Below, one piece after another: positions 59,323 through 64,000 of a DNA stretch of 64,000 bases. The notes below the pieces were generated by a model. The model worked only from the letters and a program-made list of their open reading frames with translations, was not told the DNA's origin and did no database searches. The translations under genes and the position numbers were made by a program. Position 1 is the stretch's first letter. Each line of letters opens with the position of its first letter. The stretch is from Pseudohongiella sp. GTDB taxonomy: Bacteria > Pseudomonadota > Gammaproteobacteria > Pseudomonadales > Pseudohongiellaceae. Where the stretch lies: NCBI RefSeq assembly GCF_011050365.1, contig NZ_DRFV01000006.1:124001-188000 (forward strand), in the 5' to 3' direction.

Positions 59323-61113
59323 ATGTCTTCTTTGATACTGAGTCGACGTGACATCGACTTTATGCTTTACGAGTGGCTCAATGCGGAGTCTCTGACGGCT
59401 TTACCACGGTATGCGGATCATTCCCGCGAAACATTTGATGCGGTGCTGGACCTGAGCGCACAAATTGCGACCGAGCATTTTGCCAGTCACAACAAAAAGA
59501 ACGATGCCAATGAACCGTGGTTTGACGGTGAGACGGTCCATATGATTCCGGAGGTAAAAGCGGCACTGGACATTTTTGCTGACGCCGGCCTGATCGCCGC
59601 CGGTCAGGACTATGACCTGGGCGGTATGCAATTGCCCACGCTGGTAGAGAAAGCCTGTTTTGCCTGGTTTCTGGCGGCAAATGTGGGAACGGCCGCGTAT
59701 CCATTTTTAACGATTGGCAACGCCAACCTGTTATTGACCTATGGTACACCCGAGCAGAAGCAATGCTGGGTGCAACCCATGATGGAAGGACGGTTTTTCG
59801 GCACCATGTGCCTGTCCGAACCACAGGCTGGTTCTTCGCTGGCCGATATCCGCACGCGGGCAGAGCCTGACGGCGAGGGTGGGTATCGTGTCTTCGGCAA
59901 CAAGATGTGGATATCCGGCGGCGAGCACGGCCTGTCGGAGAATATTGTACACCTGGTGCTGGCAAGGTTACCGGAGGCGCCGTCCGGGGTGAAAGGCATT
60001 TCATTGTTTATTGTTCCCCGGCAGCTGCTCAGGGAGGATGGCACGGTGGGTGAGCACAATGACGTGGTACTGGCAGGTTTAAACCACAAAATGGGCTACC
60101 GTGGCACGACCAATACCCTGCTGAATTTTGGTGAAGGCAAGTTTACCCCGGACGGCAAAGCCGGTGCCGTGGCCTATCTGGTGGGTGAGGCGCATAAAGG
60201 CCTGTCGTACATGTTCCATATGATGAATGAAGCGCGCATCGGCGTGGGGCTGGGCGCCGCCGCGCTGGGTTATACCGGTTTTCTGCATGCCCTGGACTAT
60301 GCCCGTGAGCGCAAACAGGGCAGGGCAACGGGCGCCAAGGCCCCGTCATTGCCACCGGTGCCCATCATTGAGCATACCGACGTAAAGCGCATGCTGTTGG
60401 CGCAGAAAGCCTATGTTGAAGGCGGTCTGGGACTCAACCTGTATTGCGCCCGGCTGGTAGACGAAGAACGTACCAGCCAGGGAGATGATAAAGCGCGTGC
60501 CACGTTATTGCTGGATATGCTGACCCCGGTGGCCAAGAGCTGGCCTTCGCAATGGTGCCTGGAGGCCAACAATCTGGCGATTCAGGTGCATGGTGGTTAC
60601 GGTTATACCCGTGATTACAATGTTGAGCAGTTTTACCGCGACAACCGCCTGAACCCGATCCACGAAGGCACGCACGGAATTCAGGCGCTGGATCTGCTGG
60701 GACGCAAGGTGGTCATGCAGGACGGGCTGGGACTGGATTTGTTATTAAATCTGATCCAGGCCACAACGGCGCAGAGCGCGGAGTTGCCAGCGCTGGCGGA
60801 GTTCGGTGCACAACTTGATGCAGTTGTGTACCGTCTGGCCGATGTGACGCGAAAGCTGCATGCCAGTGGTCAACCTGCGGAGACACTGGCCAATGCTGCA
60901 GTTTACCTGGAGGCATTTGGCCATACCGTGGTGGCGTGGATCTGGCTTGAGCAGATGCTTGCCTCAGCCGGCAAGCAGGGAGATTTCTATGCCGGTAAAA
61001 ACCAGGCCGGGCGCTGGTTTTTTGCCTGGGAGTTACCAAAGACCGAACAATGGTTGACGCTGTTGGCCAGCCTTGATGAAACGTGTCTCACCATGCAGGA
61101 CAGTTGGTTCTGA
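59323..61113 (+). CDS. Acyl-CoA dehydrogenase
   Basis: A 596-residue FAD enzyme that makes the trans-2-enoyl-CoA in fatty-acid beta-oxidation. Landmarks are MCLSEPQAGSSLADIRTRAE, the flavin loop GNKMWISGGEHGLSEN, NEARIGVGLGAAALGYTGFL and QVHGGYGYTRDYNVEQFYRD with NPIHEGTHGIQALDLLGRKV, which holds the catalytic glutamate. It is about 200 residues longer than short-chain enzymes because of an extra C-terminal domain (residues 460-596), as in the 600-residue ACAD subgroup. ACAGGATACTGAT precedes the ATG. Regulation by the adjoining TetR is likely. Confidence 0.93.
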   Translation: MSSLILSRRDIDFMLYEWLNAESLTALPRYADHSRETFDAVLDLSAQIATEHFASHNKKNDANEPWFDGETVHMIPEVKAALDIFADAGLIAAGQDYDLGGMQLPTLVEKACFAWFLAANVGTAAYPFLTIGNANLLLTYGTPEQKQCWVQPMMEGRFFGTMCLSEPQAGSSLADIRTRAEPDGEGGYRVFGNKMWISGGEHGLSENIVHLVLARLPEAPSGVKGISLFIVPRQLLREDGTVGEHNDVVLAGLNHKMGYRGTTNTLLNFGEGKFTPDGKAGAVAYLVGEAHKGLSYMFHMMNEARIGVGLGAAALGYTGFLHALDYARERKQGRATGAKAPSLPPVPIIEHTDVKRMLLAQKAYVEGGLGLNLYCARLVDEERTSQGDDKARATLLLDMLTPVAKSWPSQWCLEANNLAIQVHGGYGYTRDYNVEQFYRDNRLNPIHEGTHGIQALDLLGRKVVMQDGLGLDLLLNLIQATTAQSAELPALAEFGAQLDAVVYRLADVTRKLHASGQPAETLANAAVYLEAFGHTVVAWIWLEQMLASAGKQGDFYAGKNQAGRWFFAWELPKTEQWLTLLASLDETCLTMQDSWF

Positions 61114-61441
61114 CAGGCGTTTGATGCAGTTGTGACAATTTGTATCTCTTGTCCGGTGTCCCCGCCCGCATGGGCGCGGGTAGCCGGGTGTGAAAAGAAA
61201 CACATATTCAGCCCAAAACCCTGCCACCCATCCTTTTTTCCTACTCCAAAACCTACTTTTTTCCTTCCCGAATGTTTACGAAACTGTGACTTATCATAAT
61301 AGTTTGTCGTTTTGACGACAGTAATCACGCGGCCTGGCAGTAAACTCGATGCGATGTTGCCGCGTCTTCCCTGGTTGGCAGACGGTGCAGGCATCATGTT
61401 TTATCCCGAAAAGTAAAAATAAACGGAGAGAGACAGCAAAC
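61114..61441. other. Intergenic region before TBDR 3
   Basis: A 328-bp gap with no gene I can support. A GC hairpin (GCCC/GGGC around GCAT near 61166-61177) follows the acyl-CoA dehydrogenase without a T-run. Pyrimidine-rich repeats at 61229-61262 (CATCCTTTTTT, CCTACTCCAAAA, CCTACTTTTTT) have an 11-12 bp period, loosely like those before TBDR 2. The ribosome-binding GGAGAGAGACAGC lies at 61424-61436. Confidence 0.4.
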
Positions 61442-64000
61442 ATGCCTACTAATAACCCCAAAAACTATTTACGAGCGATGATTCAGGCCTGCGTCAGTGG
61501 CGCCCTGCTCATGCCTGCTGCTGCTCTGGCACAGCAGGGTGATACACCCGAAGTGGAAGAGGTGGTGGTCACCGGGTCCTTTATCCGAAACAGTGCTTTT
61601 GCCCAGAACAACCCCGTGGACACGGTTACCCAGAGCGATATTCTGGAATCCGGTGCCCCCAGCATGGGTAACTATATCCGTGACCTGCCTTATACGCAGA
61701 ACACCAACACCGTTGCCAACGTCAATGCCGGTAACAGCGGTCCTCAGTCCAGTGTAGGCACCACCTTTAACCTGCGCGGTTTGGGCGAGAACAGCACCCT
61801 GACGCTGATGGACGGCACACGTTCGGTTGATGCCGGTATTAACACCCTGTTACCGGAAATCGCCATTGACCGGCTGGAAGTGGTACTGGATGGGGGATCG
61901 GCACTGTATGGCTCAGATGCGGTAGCTGGTGTGGTCAACCTGATTCCGGTGAAAGAGTTTGATGGTTTTCGCGTGCGCCTGTATCACCAGTTTGATGAGC
62001 CGCAAGAATTTGAGGATAACAAGATCGGCGTGATGTTTGGCCGCAATTTCAGCAATGGCATCAACTATGTGTTTGCCGCTGATTATGCACGGACTACGCC
62101 GCTGATGATGTACGAGCGTCCACGAACACTGCGCGCAGCCTACGGCTGGGCCAACTCGGGCAACCCGGGCGTCTGGCGCGAACTGGACGGTGCCACGCCG
62201 AACCCGGGCCAGGTGCATGGCGGCGATCTGGTCGGCGGCAATATGGTCGACCCGAGCTGCGGCACATTTAATGAAGTGACTGATTTTGGCGCTGCCAATA
62301 ATAACCCGAGTGGTATCCCCCGGCCGGGAAACAACTGTTTCTTTAATTACAATGCGCAATGGCCACTGGCGGAAGGCAGAACCGAATACAATATCTATCA
62401 GAACATGACTTACGATCTCAATGATCAGGTTCAGCTTGACGCGCAAATGACCTTGGCTAACCGTGAAAGTGAAAACCACAATACCCTGAGTTATCAATTA
62501 AACGCCAACAACCGGGAAGCGCTGGTGGTGCCGGCGGCACATCCGGCGAATCCTTTTAATATGGATGTTGGCCCTCAGTTGTGGCGACCGTTTGCCGCAG
62601 CCGGCACACTGCCCAGTTACGCCGACCCCAAAACGGGCGCGCGTAAACAAACATACGATGACACCATACAGCGCTACAAAGTGGGCGCCCGGTTCGACCT
62701 GAACAGCTCCTGGACGGCTAACACATCCTACTCCTGGCAGCGTGTACATCGAGACTACACGGCGCACATGATCAATATGCCCAATCTTGCCTCGGCACTG
62801 ATCGGACAGGGCGGGGTCAATGGCAATGAGTGGTTTAACCCCTTCGGTTCTGCTGATACCCGGTCGCCATTCTACGATGCCAATACTACGGCCAACAGCC
62901 AGGCACTGGTGGACTGGATCGCGCCAACGGTGCCGTTCCGCACCTCCCAGCAGGAATTGATGGTATTTGAAGTCAATGCCACCGGTGATTTGTATCAACT
63001 GCCATCCGGTATGGCGCAGATGGCGATTGGTTACCAGATGCGCGATATTGATGAGTGGAACTATGCCAACCCGCTGTCGGCATCGGGCAGGGACTATAAC
63101 ACCAGTGTCATTGACACACCGCCGACTGATCGCAACTACGGCAGCCGCGTGCAGGCAGCTTACCTGGAGTTTGAAATACCCTTGCTCGATACGCTGGATG
63201 CACAGATAGCGGTGCGTCATGAAAACTTCACAACCTATGATCTGCAGACAACGACGCCGAAAATAGCATTGCGTTGGGAGGCTCTGCCCGAGTTGGCTTT
63301 CCGGGCCTCCGTCGGTGAAAGTTTTCTGGCGCCGACACCAGCTGATGCACGACCGTTTGATCCCAATGAGAATTGCGGTGAAATTTTCTTTGGCAGCGAT
63401 CCGATTACCGGTGGTGTGCTCAATGGTGGCGCAACCTGTTCGTCTGGCAACCCTCGACTGGATCCGGAAACCTCGGATATCTGGAACGTCGGCTTTACCT
63501 GGGAGCCACTGGATGACCTAACCTTGAGTATGGATTATCAATCGATCGAGTACACCGATCGTATCCGTACGTTAGGTACTCTGGATATCGTAGCTATCGA
63601 GTTTGAGGAAATGCTGGCGGCAATCGGATCCTCGCCTTCAGCCTATGACCCCACCCCGGGCTCGACCACTCGGCTAGCAGCTAACGCGTGGATTGCGGCA
63701 GGCGGTTTGCCCAATGTCACGCGGGCGTTAAACGATAATCAGCGTGTATCGCGGGTTGTCAGACAGGCGCAGAACGTCAGCACAGTCTGGGTTGACCTCG
63801 TTGATGCCCGCGCCAGTTACACCATGGATACCAGCAATCTGGGTTCGTTTACCGCATCGCTAAACGCCACTTATAACACCAAGTACGAGTACGACGAGGG
63901 TGGTGACATAGTGGACGCGCTGGGTAAGCAAAATGGTCGTACCGGTATCGTGCCGCCTTTGCCACAGGTTAAAGGTCAGGCGCGCCTGAGCTGGATCCGG
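61442..64000 (+). CDS. TonB-dependent receptor 3 (cut by window edge)
   Basis: An outer-membrane transporter, 853 codons visible without a stop. Signal peptide (MPTNNPKNYLRAMIQACVSG, cleaved near ALAQQG), then EEVVVTGSFIRNSAFAQNNP, GNYIRDLPYTQNT, FNLRGLGENSTLTLMDGTR and LEVVLDGGSALYGSDAVAGV. It is highly similar to TBDR 1 in plug and in barrel landmarks, and is probably a paralogue from gene duplication. The last visible part is the middle to late barrel. The ATG at 61442 is preceded by GGAGAGAGACAGCAAAC. Confidence 0.93.
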   Translation, partial: MPTNNPKNYLRAMIQACVSGALLMPAAALAQQGDTPEVEEVVVTGSFIRNSAFAQNNPVDTVTQSDILESGAPSMGNYIRDLPYTQNTNTVANVNAGNSGPQSSVGTTFNLRGLGENSTLTLMDGTRSVDAGINTLLPEIAIDRLEVVLDGGSALYGSDAVAGVVNLIPVKEFDGFRVRLYHQFDEPQEFEDNKIGVMFGRNFSNGINYVFAADYARTTPLMMYERPRTLRAAYGWANSGNPGVWRELDGATPNPGQVHGGDLVGGNMVDPSCGTFNEVTDFGAANNNPSGIPRPGNNCFFNYNAQWPLAEGRTEYNIYQNMTYDLNDQVQLDAQMTLANRESENHNTLSYQLNANNREALVVPAAHPANPFNMDVGPQLWRPFAAAGTLPSYADPKTGARKQTYDDTIQRYKVGARFDLNSSWTANTSYSWQRVHRDYTAHMINMPNLASALIGQGGVNGNEWFNPFGSADTRSPFYDANTTANSQALVDWIAPTVPFRTSQQELMVFEVNATGDLYQLPSGMAQMAIGYQMRDIDEWNYANPLSASGRDYNTSVIDTPPTDRNYGSRVQAAYLEFEIPLLDTLDAQIAVRHENFTTYDLQTTTPKIALRWEALPELAFRASVGESFLAPTPADARPFDPNENCGEIFFGSDPITGGVLNGGATCSSGNPRLDPETSDIWNVGFTWEPLDDLTLSMDYQSIEYTDRIRTLGTLDIVAIEFEEMLAAIGSSPSAYDPTPGSTTRLAANAWIAAGGLPNVTRALNDNQRVSRVVRQAQNVSTVWVDLVDARASYTMDTSNLGSFTASLNATYNTKYEYDEGGDIVDALGKQNGRTGIVPPLPQVKGQARLSWIR

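Noticed and set aside
1-64000. Defence islands, CRISPR, prophage, transposons, tRNA or rRNA genes
   Set aside because: No repeats, integrases, transposases, Cas-like proteins or tRNA cloverleafs could be supported anywhere in the window.

Overview
The window reads as a chromosomal segment of a free-living, aerobic, probably marine or other aquatic gammaproteobacterium. The supports are a GntR/prpB/prpC/acnD/prpF methylcitrate operon, a TIGR02647-type small protein, a proteobacterial glucokinase, an IbpA-like small heat-shock protein behind a sigma-32-like promoter and a ROSE-like leader, an FNR/Anr box, and three large TonB-dependent receptors (TBDRs) of the kind common in oligotrophic marine lineages. 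Genus-level placement cannot be made from the sequence alone. I see no rRNA, tRNA, CRISPR array, insertion sequence, integrase or phage gene, and codon use looks even, so this is core-like rather than island-like DNA.

Layout. 1-3723 (minus): a tight run cydA, cydB, persulfide dioxygenase, sulfide:quinone oxidoreductase (cut by the window edge). This is a plausible sulfide-oxidising and sulfide-tolerant respiratory operon, with two dyads exactly two helical turns apart upstream. 4042-6760 (minus): BrkB/YihY membrane protein, an exported RidA-like protein, a DUF503 protein and an enoyl-CoA hydratase. 7005-13613 (plus): regulator and enzymes of the 2-methylcitrate cycle for propionyl-CoA. 13657-18430: a TIGR02647 protein, then a DUF5916 outer-membrane protein paired with an exported PQQ/cytochrome c dehydrogenase. 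18462-21656: an Lrp-type regulator divergent from a class V PLP enzyme, plus a 2-hydroxyacid dehydrogenase.

21807-27731 (plus): a complete six-gene GlpSTPQV-type glycerol ABC transporter including its DUF2160 membrane protein. Its two ATPases carry complementary losses of catalytic motifs. 27772-36612: a D-aminoacylase-like lipoprotein, PurT, an O-methyltransferase, glucokinase, a Leu/Val-type dehydrogenase, a membrane-anchored EEP-family protein and a redoxin-like/cytochrome c/PHM-like copper protein. 36681-43988: an SDR enzyme, a candidate small RNA on the minus strand, the thermometer-controlled hsp20 gene, a sialidase-propeller/thioredoxin fusion, an MDR oxidoreductase, a nitronate monooxygenase and an FMN-binding glutamate-synthase-like protein.

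44299-64000: an uptake and oxidation region. It holds TBDR 1, a MaoC-like hydratase, a dihaem cytochrome c, TBDR 2 with its own terminator and tandem 11-bp-period repeats upstream, a membrane-bound CadC/TolB/TPR-like regulator, a Tat-exported flavin amine oxidase, a small exported protein behind a perfect FNR box, then a fatty-acid module (acyl-CoA synthetase, TetR regulator, acyl-CoA dehydrogenase) and TBDR 3, which runs off the window and is a clear paralogue of TBDR 1.

Taken together the segment describes a heterotroph that scavenges organic matter (TBDRs, glycerol, amino acids, fatty acids), burns propionyl-CoA, tolerates sulfide and uses several exported redox proteins. No complete, obviously new defence or mobile system is present. 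The items most worth a second look are the cyd/sulfide operon with its twin dyads, the asymmetric GlpS/GlpT ATPase pair, the minus-strand orphan terminator at 37551-37596, the class II FNR promoter at 55992-56033, the tandem repeats between TBDR 2 and its neighbouring regulator, and the two unusual redox fusion proteins.
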